A DNA stretch of 40,075 nt from JAUZRW01 sp964549915 (GCA_964549915.1 CAZJWX010000040.1:1-40075), one strand, 5' to 3'. Positions 6,776-15,084 are shown, counted from the first letter of the stretch. Numbers and translations are program-made. Notes: generated by a model from the letters alone, not told the origin.

Positions 6776-8293
6776 CTAGCCTGAGCGCTCGATATCCTCC
6801 AGCCCGTCGACCAGTTCGCGATAGCCTTCGCCTTCGGCCTCGGCGTTGGCGACTTCGGACTGTGCATCCGGGAAGTGGATCGTATCGGCGGGGAGGTCGG
6901 TCTGCTCGTCTTCCGGTTGCTCGCTGCGCCTGGCTGCATTCAGCAGCGTGAAGAAGAAGCGTCCGCCCGGTTGCACCGAGTTCCCCGCTGCCCAGATTTT
7001 GCCGCCATGTGCGACGACGATGTGCTTGCAGATCGCCAATCCCAGCCCGCTGCCTTCGCCGCCGGAACGCGCCGGGTCAAGCTGGTAGAAGCGCTCGAAG
7101 ATGCGTTCGCAGAGTTCATCCGGCACGCCGGGACCTTTGTCGAAGACGTGGATGATGACCTCTTCGCCCTCGGCGCGTGCCCCGATGGTGATGTCTGCGC
7201 CCACTGGTGACCACTTGATCGCATTGCTGATGAGGTTGATGAAAACCCGCTGGACGTGTTCGCGGTCGCAGAAGACGCGCAAATCCGCCGGAATCTGGTT
7301 GACGATTTGCAGCGATTTGTCTTCCAGGTTCTCCGAGAGGCGCTCCAACCCCTCGTCCAGGATGGGACTCAGCGGCTCATCGACCAGCTTCATGATGGCC
7401 TGCCCGGATTCGATCATGGAGAGGTAGAACAACTCCTCCACGACCCATTGCAGCGCTTCGGTCTCCTTGGCGATAGCATGCAGCGACTCAATACTCGCCT
7501 TGCGTTTCGGGCGGCTCTGTTCGTGGAAGAGGCTGTCGATGATCAGGCGAATTTTGTGAATGGGCGTGCGCAATTCGTGCGAGATGTTGGCGACCATATC
7601 ACGCCGTGCCCGGTTCAGGCGCACCAACTGGGTCACATCTTGCAGGGCAATGCCGATGAAGACGTGCGGATCGTCGTATTTCATCACCTGAGCGCGCACG
7701 CGGAAGAAGCGCTTGTCGTAGACGAACTGATCTTCCAGGCTCTCGTCTTCGGTCAGGGCGCGTTCGACCACATCTTCCAGGTCGGGCGCGTCGATCAAAT
7801 CGCGCAAGTTCTCGCCCAGCGGGTTGCGGTCGCCGAAGAAGCCATCGGCGCTCTTGTTGGCGGCGATGACCGTGTGCTGGTCATCCAGGACGAAGACATA
7901 ATCATAAGCGACGTTGGAGATGGTGGCGAAGAGCGCTTTGCTCTGCGCTGAGTCGCGTTCGCGTGCTTCGATTTCGTCGCGCAGGCGGGCGGCGCGTGTG
8001 GCCTGGTCGTCCAATTGTGTCTGCAAGCGATCGCGTTCTGCTGTGAGCGTCTGCACTTGCTGGGTCAGTTCCAGGTGTGCGCTGTCTTTTTCCGCCATTT
8101 GCTGCTGCATGCGCGAGATGGTCTCTTCGCGCTGGCGGATGTCTTCGCGCTGTGTGGACAGCATCTGCTCCTGGTTGCGCAACAGTTCCTTACCATGCGC
8201 AACGGAGCGATTCTGGCGGTAGATCAGGTAGAGCATCAGGAGCGCAATCGCCCCCAACAGAAGATAGAGTAGTTCCATAGGCTGTGTCATCAC
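6776..8293 (-). CDS. Membrane-anchored PAS sensor histidine kinase, PhoR-like
   Basis: 505 residues. One N-terminal membrane helix (about 8-25) is followed by a long coiled coil (about 35-120), a PAS domain (about 120-225), a HisKA helix with NISHELRTP (His239) and a HATPase_c domain with the G1 box DKGPGVP and G2 box GSGLGLAICKHI. A C-terminal acidic tail of about 60 residues follows. The start overlaps the stop of the response regulator gene: GTG at 8293 or ATG at 8290, within TGATG, so the two are translationally coupled. This is a PhoR/PhoB- or WalK-type pair by architecture; no phosphate transport gene is nearby, so the signal is unknown. Confidence 0.92.
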   Translation of the reverse strand: MMTQPMELLYLLLGAIALLMLYLIYRQNRSVAHGKELLRNQEQMLSTQREDIRQREETISRMQQQMAEKDSAHLELTQQVQTLTAERDRLQTQLDDQATRAARLRDEIEARERDSAQSKALFATISNVAYDYVFVLDDQHTVIAANKSADGFFGDRNPLGENLRDLIDAPDLEDVVERALTEDESLEDQFVYDKRFFRVRAQVMKYDDPHVFIGIALQDVTQLVRLNRARRDMVANISHELRTPIHKIRLIIDSLFHEQSRPKRKASIESLHAIAKETEALQWVVEELFYLSMIESGQAIMKLVDEPLSPILDEGLERLSENLEDKSLQIVNQIPADLRVFCDREHVQRVFINLISNAIKWSPVGADITIGARAEGEEVIIHVFDKGPGVPDELCERIFERFYQLDPARSGGEGSGLGLAICKHIVVAHGGKIWAAGNSVQPGGRFFFTLLNAARRSEQPEDEQTDLPADTIHFPDAQSEVANAEAEGEGYRELVDGLEDIERSG

Positions 8294-8997
8294 CCCTCAA
8301 ACCGATAGCCGACGCCGCGCACGGTGATGATGCGGCGTGGGCTGGATGGATCATCTTCGATTTTTTCTCGCAGCCAGCGGATGTGCACATCAACCGTGCG
8401 CTTATCCACGAAGTAATCATAGCCCCAGACTTTGGTCAGGATCAAATCGCGGGAGAGGACGGCGTTCTTATTGCGCATCAACTCCGCCAGCAGGTCGAAT
8501 TCCTTGTTGCTGAGCTTGATCTCCGCCTCGCCTTTGAAGACGCGGCGTCCGGTCAGGTTCAGGCGCAAATCGCCGGACGAGAGTTCATCTTGCTGCATGG
8601 ATGCCGCGCGCGGATCAATGCGGCGCAGCACCGCCCGTACACGCGCTAAGAATTCCCCCAGGCCGAAAGGCTTGACGACGTAATCATCCGCGCCGCTTTC
8701 CAGCCCGACGATCTTATCGACTTCGGTGCCGCGTGCAGTCAGCATGATGATCGGGATGCGGCTGATGGAGGCTTCGTTGCGCACCATGCGGCAGAGGCTC
8801 AACCCATCCAATCCCGGCAGCATGATGTCCAGTATGATCAAATCCGGTTTTTCAGCGCGTACCTTATCCCACCCCGTCTCGCCATCCATTGCGATGGAGA
8901 CGTTGTACCCTTCGGCACGCAGCTTATCCGCCATGTTGTTCACGAGGGTCTGTTCATCTTCAATCAGGAGAATGCTTTCTTTGACCATACCACCCAT
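8290..8997 (-). CDS. OmpR/PhoB-family response regulator
   Basis: 235 residues. The receiver domain has the acidic pocket E13-D14, the phospho-acceptor D57 in IILDIMLPG and the conserved K109 in VVKPFG. The C-terminal winged helix (about 140-233) has KEFDLLAELM, TKVWGYDYFVD and TVDVHIRWLREKIE, all typical of OmpR/PhoB. ATG at 8997 or 8988 could start it. It is the first gene of a two-gene minus-strand operon with the PAS histidine kinase, its evident partner. Confidence 0.95.
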   Translation of the reverse strand: MGGMVKESILLIEDEQTLVNNMADKLRAEGYNVSIAMDGETGWDKVRAEKPDLIILDIMLPGLDGLSLCRMVRNEASISRIPIIMLTARGTEVDKIVGLESGADDYVVKPFGLGEFLARVRAVLRRIDPRAASMQQDELSSGDLRLNLTGRRVFKGEAEIKLSNKEFDLLAELMRNKNAVLSRDLILTKVWGYDYFVDKRTVDVHIRWLREKIEDDPSSPRRIITVRGVGYRFEG

Positions 8998-9021
8998 CTC
9001 GCTGAGGCTAAACTCCGGTTA

Positions 9022-9030
9022 AAAGTAGCA
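9022..9030 (-). promoter_or_regulatory. Extended -10 element for the response regulator operon
   Basis: On the minus strand this reads TGCTACTTT, fitting TGnTAnnnT, 25-34 bases before the likely start codons at 8997 and 8988. Confidence 0.35.
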
Positions 9031-9125
9031 AGTCCATAGTAAGCCCACGTTAAAGGTTTGACCAGTTTCATTAAGAAGCCGCCCTGAGGTTCAAAACAGC
9101 AGACGACGAAAGACCAGAACCTGCT

Positions 9126-9205
9126 GAAGCCACTGGCGTGGTTTTCCCATTCCACTTCTCACACAAAACAACAAGTACTGAGGTCAAGACAGATTAGAAG
9201 AGACT
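9126..9205 (+). repeat. Dispersed repeat, copy 1 (inverted relative to 24482-24562)
   Basis: GAAGCCACTGGCGTGG at 9126-9141 and CACTTCTCACACAAAAC at 9153-9169 are both found as reverse complements at 24513-24562, in the same order and spacing with a few changes between. Weaker similarity runs on for about 25 more bases (CAAGACAGATTAGAAGA against CAGGACAGGCCAGAAGA). Both copies are intergenic. Confidence 0.7.
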
Positions 9206-9303
9206 TCAGGAGAGGGCGGTGGTCTTTGTTCCAGGGCAGCCGCTGGTTTTCGAACCAGCCGCGGGGCGCTTCGCTGGCGTAGGGCAGCATCACCTCCCCC
9301 TTG

Positions 9304-9349
9304 CGTCCCCACTGTGTGGGGAAACCATGCTCCCCTTGTGCAGCGGCGG
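9304..9349. repeat. GC-rich dispersed repeat, copy B (diverged)
   Basis: CCCCAC-TGT-GTGGGG (9307-9321) forms a six-base stem, then GAAACCATG and CTCCCCTTGTGCAGCGG follow. The same order, CCCCAC..GTAGGGGGAAAC then CTCCCCCTGCACAGCGG, is seen at 39826-39880, so this is a diverged copy of that element. Confidence 0.5.
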
Positions 9350-9472
9350 AAGAGGCGGCGGCGGCGGGCGATGAGGTAGGAGAAGTGCCCGTGTGCGCTC
9401 CCAGCACGCTTTCTCGCCAACTTCCACTTCATTCGGCGGGCGCGTTTGCTAAGATGGTACGGGTATACTACG

Positions 9473-9880
9473 ATGAACTTTTCCGCAGACGAATCACGGT
9501 GGGCGATGGCACGGGTCTTTCTTTCAACGGTGATAGGCGTGGTCGTAGGAATCGGCCTGGGGTTGCTGATCGGCTGGGTGTTCGTCCCGGTCGAATACAC
9601 GGACAGTCCGATGAGCGCCCTCGCGCCGCGCTTCCAGGAGGAATACACACTGATGATCGGCGCTGGCTATGTGGTGGATCGAGATGCCAGCGCCGCTGTT
9701 GAGCGCCTCAGCCGCCTGGGGGTGGAGAACGTCCCGGCTTATGTGCAGGAACTCACCGAGCGCTACATCACCAACTCGCGCAATGTGGACGATATTCGCC
9801 TGTTAGTTGCCCTGTCGGAAGGGCTGGGACGCCTGACGCCGCCGATGGAGCGCTTCCGTGAACTGGGAGGCGATCAATGA
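9473..9880 (+). CDS. Short single-pass membrane protein, paralogue of the next gene
   Basis: About 135 residues from the ATG at 9473; an upstream TTG at 9446 is also in frame but lies in a promoter-like stretch. One membrane helix (about 15-38) is followed by an extracytoplasmic domain with the pattern WVFVPVEYTD...EEYTLMIGAGYVVDRDASAAVERLSRLG. The downstream protein has the same layout (WVIAPVQETE...YMVAIALSFAYDSDLPLAVDRLAQLE), so the two are paralogues. ATGA overlap with the next gene shows translational coupling. Function unknown; the helical domain and pairing suggest a complex at the outer face of the membrane. Confidence 0.72.
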   Translation: MNFSADESRWAMARVFLSTVIGVVVGIGLGLLIGWVFVPVEYTDSPMSALAPRFQEEYTLMIGAGYVVDRDASAAVERLSRLGVENVPAYVQELTERYITNSRNVDDIRLLVALSEGLGRLTPPMERFRELGGDQ

Positions 9881-10818
9881 GCAAAGCGACGCCACCGCCC
9901 CCGAATTACCTGCCAGAGCGCCCGCAATTCAGCAGCAGCAGCAAATACCAGCGCGGACGCTGGGGCATTTCCTGGTTCGGCCTCCTCATCGGGCTGGCGC
10001 TGGGGCTGGCAGGTGGCCTGACCTACGCCTGGGTGATTGCCCCGGTGCAGGAGACCGAGACGCGCCCCGCACAGCTTCGCGATGCTGACAAGGCGCATTA
10101 CATGGTGGCAATAGCCCTCAGCTTCGCTTACGACAGCGATTTGCCGCTGGCGGTGGATCGGCTGGCGCAGCTTGAACTGGGCTTCGACCCGATTCAGGCA
10201 GTGGCGGATACGGCCTGCCGCCTCGCCAGCAGCGGCTATGTCGATAGCAACGCGGGCTTGCGTGCCGTGCGGGCGATGCGCACCTTCTATCAGTTGCAGG
10301 GGCGCACAGGCTGCGCGGATGAGTTGATCCCCGCGCCAGAGCAGGTGCCGCTGCAAGTCACCGTCGAAGTGCCGACTCCGACACCGACGCTGCCGCCGCC
10401 ACCCACCAAGACCCCGCCGCCGCTGGATAGCAGCCCCACGCCCGATGATGTCGTGGTCGTGCCTACCACGCCCCCGCAGCGCACCTATGATGGCGCAGTG
10501 GCGAGCACGTTCTGTGATGTCGAGCGCTCAGGTGTGATCGAAGTGCGCGTGCTGGAGGCGGATCGCGTCACGGGCATCCCTGGTGAGCCGATCCGCGTGG
10601 AATGGGACGGCGGCGAGAGCCTCTTCTACAGCGGCCTCAAGCCGGAGCGCGGCGCAGGCTTCGCGGATTTCCAGATGGAAGCCGGGGGCAGCTATCTGGT
10701 CACCATGCCCGGCCTCAGCGACCCGCTGCCACAAGCCCTGGTGGCAGACCGCTGCTTCACCGAAGGCGGTGACGAGGCCCTCACGTCTTACCGCGTGGTC
10801 TTCGCACGCAGCGGCTAG
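9877..10818 (+). CDS. Single-pass membrane protein with Pro-rich linker and beta-domain
   Basis: 313 residues. A Pro-rich cytosolic start (1-28) leads to a membrane helix (about 30-53), a helical domain shared with the preceding protein (about 60-150), a Thr-Pro linker (about 162-205) and a C-terminal beta-rich domain (about 210-310) with two cysteines (in TFCDVE and ADRCF) that could form a disulfide. The final domain resembles small secreted Ig-like or carboxypeptidase-regulatory-like folds, but I cannot assign it. It overlaps the upstream gene by four bases and is the end of a two-gene unit. An envelope-surface role is inferred from the linker and disulfide pair. Confidence 0.75.
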   Translation: MSKATPPPPNYLPERPQFSSSSKYQRGRWGISWFGLLIGLALGLAGGLTYAWVIAPVQETETRPAQLRDADKAHYMVAIALSFAYDSDLPLAVDRLAQLELGFDPIQAVADTACRLASSGYVDSNAGLRAVRAMRTFYQLQGRTGCADELIPAPEQVPLQVTVEVPTPTPTLPPPPTKTPPPLDSSPTPDDVVVVPTTPPQRTYDGAVASTFCDVERSGVIEVRVLEADRVTGIPGEPIRVEWDGGESLFYSGLKPERGAGFADFQMEAGGSYLVTMPGLSDPLPQALVADRCFTEGGDEALTSYRVVFARSG

Positions 10819-10832
10819 CCCCCAGAATCGAG

Positions 10833-10866
10833 GCGTCCTCGCAGCATGAACACACGACGAGGACGC
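10833..10866 (+). terminator. Hairpin after the envelope-protein pair
   Basis: GCGTCCTCG (10833-10841) and CGAGGACGC (10858-10866) form a perfect nine-base stem with a 16-base loop, 15 bases after the stop codon. No T-tract follows, so termination would be Rho-dependent or weak. Confidence 0.4.
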
Positions 10867-10886
10867 TGAGGAAGGGTATCAGGGAA

Positions 10887-10916
10887 CCGCAGCCCACGAA
10901 GGGTAGCGGGCTGCGG
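10887..10916. terminator. GC-rich hairpin between convergent genes
   Basis: CCGCAGCCC (10887-10895) pairs perfectly with GGGCTGCGG (10908-10916) around a 12-base loop. It sits between two converging genes and could serve the thioredoxin gene on the minus strand. It lacks a T-tract on either side. Confidence 0.4.
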
Positions 10917-10936
10917 GGTGGTTTCTAGCAGTAGGC

Positions 10937-11716
10937 TTACTCGGAAGCTTCTTGCTGCGCTTCATGTTCCGCGATGGCGGCCTGCACATCCAGCGCGATC
11001 AACTGATCGACCAGATCACGGAAGGCGGCTTCCGGGAAGGCGCCGGGCTGGCTGAAGACCAGGTGACCGTCTTTGAAGGCCATGATCGTCGGGATGCTGC
11101 GAATCTGGAATGCCTGCGAGAGGCCGGGGTTCTGGTCTGTATCGACCTTGGCGACGCGCAACTGCCCCGCGTACTCTGCCGCCAGCGTCTCCATAATGGG
11201 GGCGACCATGCGGCACGGCCCACACCATTCCGCCCAGAAATCGACCAGGACGGGCATTTCCTTGGAGTATTCGATGACCTGATCCTGGAAGTCGTTGTCC
11301 GTCACATGTACCGGGGTATTGTTCGCTTCAGTCATGTTGCTTGGCTCCTCTGCCGATTCTTTTTCAGTTGCTTCGGTTGTCGGTACGGGGCGGCGTTCTT
11401 TCGCCGTGTTCTGCAGCAGTTCGACGGACAGCACGACATCGCTGCCCCAGGGGCGCACGCGCCGTACCAGCGTTTCTTCGTCGAAATAGCCCACGAGAAT
11501 GGGCTTTTCGCCCACCTGGAAGGTCTGCGCGAGCTGCGGGTTCTCTTCCGGGTTGGCCTGCGCGAAGAGCACATCCCTGGTCTCCGCCGCAGACTTCCTA
11601 AACTGCGTGGTGAAATCACCGCGCAATCCGTTGCCATTGGTCAGCAGGATCAACGCAGGCTGATCCCCGATTTCGCTTTGCCAGTTCGCATCTGTGAGGG
11701 TGCGAATCTCTGCCAT
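10937..11716 (-). CDS. Double thioredoxin-fold protein, second domain active
   Basis: 259 residues from the ATG at 11716, which has GGAGAG nearby upstream; a longer reading to 11833 has no start support. Residues 1-105 look like a thioredoxin fold without a CxxC (ALILLTNG..., then VGEKPILVGYFDEETLVRR). After a Glu-rich linker, residues 133-245 form a classical thioredoxin with FWAEWCGPCRM (C165, C168), a conserved IPT cis-Pro loop and the expected length. The second half should reduce disulfides or act as a holdase in the cytosol; there is no signal peptide. Met128 at the linker could start a one-domain form. The degenerate N-domain may bind a partner, as in CnoX-like proteins, but that comparison is inference. 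Confidence 0.88.
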   Translation of the reverse strand: MAEIRTLTDANWQSEIGDQPALILLTNGNGLRGDFTTQFRKSAAETRDVLFAQANPEENPQLAQTFQVGEKPILVGYFDEETLVRRVRPWGSDVVLSVELLQNTAKERRPVPTTEATEKESAEEPSNMTEANNTPVHVTDNDFQDQVIEYSKEMPVLVDFWAEWCGPCRMVAPIMETLAAEYAGQLRVAKVDTDQNPGLSQAFQIRSIPTIMAFKDGHLVFSQPGAFPEAAFRDLVDQLIALDVQAAIAEHEAQQEASE

Positions 11717-12124
11717 GTTCTTTCTCTCCGTACACGATAGGCCTATTTTGGGCATCGCTGCCCAGGGTGGCATAAACGTCTGCAGAACGTGTCTTGCTTC
11801 ACAGTTACGCGGACGCATCCACCCGGGCAACACTTACGTAGCTCTTTCCTCCAGGGTTCGCTTGGGGGTGCCATAAGTGGCGGTTATGGGAGCGTGGTTG
11901 TACCCGTGTTGCCCGTGTACCCGTGTAATGGAAGGGGCATGAGCGAACGTGCTCGATGACGACGTGCGTCATAGCCTGTCGGGGCGTGTTTGATCGCTGA
12001 GTGACGAACCCTGCCCTACAGAAAAGCCGCCCTGGACGGCAGGGTGCACGGTTGAAGCACTGGCTTGGATTTACGATTCCACGTTAAATGCGGCCTACGG
12101 GCATCTCACCGCAGACGAGGGGTC
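11717..12124. other. Intergenic region with short repeats
   Basis: This 408-bp stretch holds a TGGGCA-TCGC-TGCCCA hairpin (11749-11764), in the probable leader of the thioredoxin gene, and three neighbouring CCCGTGT words (11903-11926). The part next to 12125 holds GCGG/CCGC pairs that may end the TPR transcript, with a weak ATTTAA tail. I see no gene. Confidence 0.45.
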
Positions 12125-13444
12125 TCATGCCCCGCTGACTTCTGGGGTGGTTTCCGGGTCTGGCTCCGGCGCGAGGCCACCCGGAATCGGCACGCGGCAG
12201 TCATTCATGCGCGTGACGAAGGCTTCTTGCAGCAGTTCGTCGGGTTCATCGTTGGCGGGTAAATCTCCCGGCGCAACCATGCGATAGCCGGTTTCCAGCA
12301 GAGGGACGGCGTTGTTGCAGCTTCCCAGCAGAATCTCCATATTGGCGGCCCACCAGTACGTCCGCGCCCAGGGGGTGTCGTAATCCACCGCCGTCAGAAA
12401 GGCTTGCAGCGCTCCTTCCTGGTCATCCAGGCGATCCAGCGTGCGCCCGAGCATGTACAGGCAGAGGTAATTGTCTTCGTCCACGTCCACGCAATCTTCC
12501 AGCGGCCCCTGCGCCTGACCATATTCGCCCAGGTTGGTGAAGTTCACCACGCCCAGGGTATAGAGGACTTCTGTATTGTCGGGATCGCGCGAACGCGCCT
12601 CTTCCAGCACTTCGACCGCCTGGGAGACCTGATTGTATTCCGGTCGCACGAGGACGCGCGCCAGCCCGGTGGCGACGACACCCGCCAGCGCCGGATTCTG
12701 CTCGATGGCGAGGCTGTAGGCAGTCTCATAATCGCTGAGCGCCCCGGCAATATCCAGCAGATCGTTCTCGCGCACCAATCCGCGCACCCAGTAGCCTTCA
12801 AAGCGATCCGGATCAAGGGCGATAGCCTGCGTTGCGCGGCTGTCCGCCAGGGCACTGCGCCCCCCCTGCCAGTAGCTGTAAGCCAGGTAGGCCAGGGCTG
12901 CGGCATCATCGGGATTCAGGTCGAGCGCCTGCTGTGCGCTGACGATGCCTTCTTCGTAGTCCCCTTCCCAGCTATAGGCCAGCGAACGAGTCGCCCAGGC
13001 CGTCGCGCTGAAGGGATCGGCGGTCACGGTCTGTTCGGCATAGCTCAAGGCTTCTTCGCCGCCGCCGCGCGTGATGAGGCCGATGGTCATGCGTTGGTAC
13101 ACGCTGACCTCGTTAGGAGTCGACGGCAAAACCTGCTGGTAGTAGGTGATGGCTTCGGTCACATTGCCCCGGCTCCAGGCATTATCCCCATTGATGATGT
13201 TGGTGGAGGGATCGATGGTGGCAGTGGGTTCGGGTGCCTGCATGGTGGCGACTCGCGCCTCCGCCTCATCAACCAGACCCTGCACCACTGCATCCACCTG
13301 CGGCTGAATCGCGTCGCTGTTGCTGTAGATGAAGAGGCCGAATCCGATCAGGATCAGCAGCACGAAGATGAACAGCAAGCGCCTGCACGACAGCACACTG
13401 CGGCGCGGCGTGCTGCGATAGCGTTTGGGCGTGCGAATGTACAT
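12125..13444 (-). CDS. Membrane-anchored TPR-repeat protein
   Basis: About 439 residues from ATG at 13444, where GGGGGTG lies nine bases upstream; an upstream in-frame start at 13480 has less support. A basic N-terminus (Arg-rich, residues 1-22) and a membrane helix (about 22-42) place the rest outside the cytoplasm. Several TPR-type helix pairs follow (for example ALSYAEQTVTADPFSATAWA, ALAYLAYSYWQGGR and VLYTLGVVNFTNLGEYGQA). The C-terminus is Pro/Glu-rich. Such proteins hold complexes together at the envelope; the partner is unknown. It is the last of three minus-strand genes (rhomboid pair, then this), with about 210 bases after the rhomboid gene. Confidence 0.85.
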   Translation of the reverse strand: MYIRTPKRYRSTPRRSVLSCRRLLFIFVLLILIGFGLFIYSNSDAIQPQVDAVVQGLVDEAEARVATMQAPEPTATIDPSTNIINGDNAWSRGNVTEAITYYQQVLPSTPNEVSVYQRMTIGLITRGGGEEALSYAEQTVTADPFSATAWATRSLAYSWEGDYEEGIVSAQQALDLNPDDAAALAYLAYSYWQGGRSALADSRATQAIALDPDRFEGYWVRGLVRENDLLDIAGALSDYETAYSLAIEQNPALAGVVATGLARVLVRPEYNQVSQAVEVLEEARSRDPDNTEVLYTLGVVNFTNLGEYGQAQGPLEDCVDVDEDNYLCLYMLGRTLDRLDDQEGALQAFLTAVDYDTPWARTYWWAANMEILLGSCNNAVPLLETGYRMVAPGDLPANDEPDELLQEAFVTRMNDCRVPIPGGLAPEPDPETTPEVSGA

Positions 13445-13596
13445 GGGCGGATTCACCCCCACTTGCGAACCGATTGCCACGTATTCTACAACAACGCCGC
13501 TGAGGGTCAGCCCTGCGTTTGGACTACGCGGTTATGGGGGCGCTGCAATCACGTTGTGCCGGGGAAATGCACCGTACCCCTACGAGAGGTGGCACA

Positions 13597-13619
13597 GGGG
13601 CGACCAGGGAGGCCGCCCC
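13597..13619. repeat. GGGGCG hairpin repeat
   Basis: GGGGCG (13597-13602) pairs with CGCCCC (13614-13619). The surrounding CAGGGGCGACC word resembles palindromic intergenic elements such as the one at 30719. It sits just downstream of the rhomboid gene. Confidence 0.35.
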
Positions 13620-13654
13620 GCCGAAGACTTCGTGCAGTGATCGTGTTGCCAGGA

Positions 13655-14368
13655 CTACTCGTCCAGGTACTCGAAGGGGTCGGGTTCGGGAGCGGGTTTG
13701 AAGAACATCGTCGCCAGGAAGACCACCGCGAAGCCGAATGCGAAGCCGATGACGTGTGCCCAATGCGCGACCGGGTCGGCATCGCCGCCTGCCCAGCCAA
13801 TGCCGTTGAGCAAGTCACTGGCGAACCAGAAGACCAGGAAGAACAGCGCCGGAACCTTGAAGTTCATCATCGGAAGCACGGCGATGTTGACGTTCTTCAT
13901 GGGGTAGAGGAACAGGAAGGCACCCATCACACCCGCGACCGCGCCGCTGGCGCCGACCAGCAAGCCATCCGTCGCTGTGTTGCAGACCACGCCGCCGAAG
14001 AGAGTGTGCCCGACGATGGCCATGTAGCCCGCCGCAACGTAGAAAACCAGGAACCAGACGCGCCCGAAATACTGTTCCACCTTGCGCCCGAAGACCCAGA
14101 GGAACCACATATTGCCCAGAATGTGCGCGATGCCCGCGTGCAAGAACATACTCGCCAGCCCGGTCAGCGCCAGGTGCGGCAGCGGATCCGTGCCCACTTT
14201 GCAGACGTTGAAGGTCACCTGCGACAGAATCTGCAAGAAGCCTTCCTGCCCCTGCGCACGCAAGAGCACTTCTTCCACGATGTAGATCGCGACATTCAGC
14301 GTAATCACGAAGATTGTCAAATAGGCGGGGTAGCGTTCACGTCCCGCCGTACCCATTGGAAAGAGCAT
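13655..14368 (-). CDS. Rhomboid-family intramembrane serine protease
   Basis: 237 residues with about six membrane helices. The rhomboid signature is complete: FLHAGIAHILGNMWFLW (H82, N86), the catalytic Ser141 in VGASGAVAG, and the catalytic His205 in AHVIGFAFG. It should cleave membrane-spanning substrates within the bilayer. The C-terminal tail FFKPAPEPDPFEYLDE is acidic and almost shared with the adjacent pseudo-rhomboid. The gene starts 20 bases after the stop of that paralogue on the minus strand, so the two are probably one transcript. No strong ribosome binding site is seen; Met5 is an alternative start. Confidence 0.92.
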   Translation of the reverse strand: MLFPMGTAGRERYPAYLTIFVITLNVAIYIVEEVLLRAQGQEGFLQILSQVTFNVCKVGTDPLPHLALTGLASMFLHAGIAHILGNMWFLWVFGRKVEQYFGRVWFLVFYVAAGYMAIVGHTLFGGVVCNTATDGLLVGASGAVAGVMGAFLFLYPMKNVNIAVLPMMNFKVPALFFLVFWFASDLLNGIGWAGGDADPVAHWAHVIGFAFGFAVVFLATMFFKPAPEPDPFEYLDE

Positions 14369-14388
14369 CGTAGTGTTTACCCGTATGA

Positions 14389-15084
14389 CTAGTCGTCCAG
14401 ATGTTCAAAAGCATCTGCTTCGGGCGCGGGTTTGAAGAACGCCGTCCACAGGAAAATGACAATGAAGCCCAGCACGAACCCGCCAATTTCATCCCAGACG
14501 GGCGCGAAATTGCCGCTGAGGGGGCCTTCGCCCTCTTGCAGGAATTGCAGCCCCAGGTAGGCCACGGCGAAGAAGAACGCCGGGAAGTCGAAGCGGCGGA
14601 AGAACAGCGGCTGCAAGAGCGTTTCGATGCGGCGTGTGGGATACAGGAAGACGAAGGCCGCAATCACCCCGGCAATCGCGCTGTTGGGTCCCACCAGCGG
14701 ATCACAACTGCCGCCGTTCAGCAGCGCACTGACGAGATAGCCGCCGATGCCCATGAAGACGTAAAACGATAGGAAACGTCGGCTGCCCATGAATTTTTCT
14801 ACCGACGGCGCGAAAATCCACAGGAACATGAAATTGACCAGCATCCCCAGGAAGTCCGTCGTCATGAAGAGGGCGCGTACGCCATCCACCGCAATCTCGC
14901 TCAGAGGCTGCTGCCCCACTTCGCAGGGGACGAAGGCATAATCGCTCAGATAGGACTCAATCGGCTGCCCGCCCCCCAGGGTCAGCGCCACTTCCCAGAA
15001 GAAGACCAGCAGCATCACCACCGTCACGAAGAAGGTGATGTAGGGGCGAAAATCATCTTTGCCAACAACGCGAAACGGAATCAT
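14389..15084 (-). CDS. Inactive rhomboid-like membrane protein (pseudoprotease)
   Basis: 231 residues with the same six-helix pattern as the next gene. Where the active copy has VGASGAVAG, this protein has VGPNSAIAG, with Asn134 in place of the catalytic Ser; where the active copy has AHVIGF it has DEIGGF, with Glu199 in place of the catalytic His. The Asn of HxxxN is kept (VNFMFLW) but its His is not. It ends FFKPAPEADAFEHLDD, like the active copy. Loss of both catalytic residues with fold and tail kept resembles iRhom or derlin-type pseudoproteases, which bind clients without cutting. It is the first gene of the pair, so it may regulate or deliver substrates to the active copy; that is inference. 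Confidence 0.82.
   Translation of the reverse strand: MIPFRVVGKDDFRPYITFFVTVVMLLVFFWEVALTLGGGQPIESYLSDYAFVPCEVGQQPLSEIAVDGVRALFMTTDFLGMLVNFMFLWIFAPSVEKFMGSRRFLSFYVFMGIGGYLVSALLNGGSCDPLVGPNSAIAGVIAAFVFLYPTRRIETLLQPLFFRRFDFPAFFFAVAYLGLQFLQEGEGPLSGNFAPVWDEIGGFVLGFIVIFLWTAFFKPAPEADAFEHLDD

Larger units (their letters stand above)
8998..9472. other. Divergent intergenic region with two dispersed repeats
   Basis: This 475-bp stretch holds the response regulator promoter (9022-9030, minus), a dispersed repeat matched in inverted orientation near 24513 (9126-9175 and beyond), and a copy of the GC-rich repeat (9304-9349). No gene is convincing; short open frames over it use rare starts and match nothing. 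Confidence 0.6.

Noticed and set aside
9446..9472. TTG start giving nine more residues to the first envelope protein
   Set aside because: The stretch includes TATACT, which fits a -10 box, and ATG at 9473 is the first good start.
12404..14392. 662-residue open frame on the plus strand
   Set aside because: It runs opposite to the TPR and rhomboid genes and its translation is His-, Gln- and Arg-rich shadow sequence.
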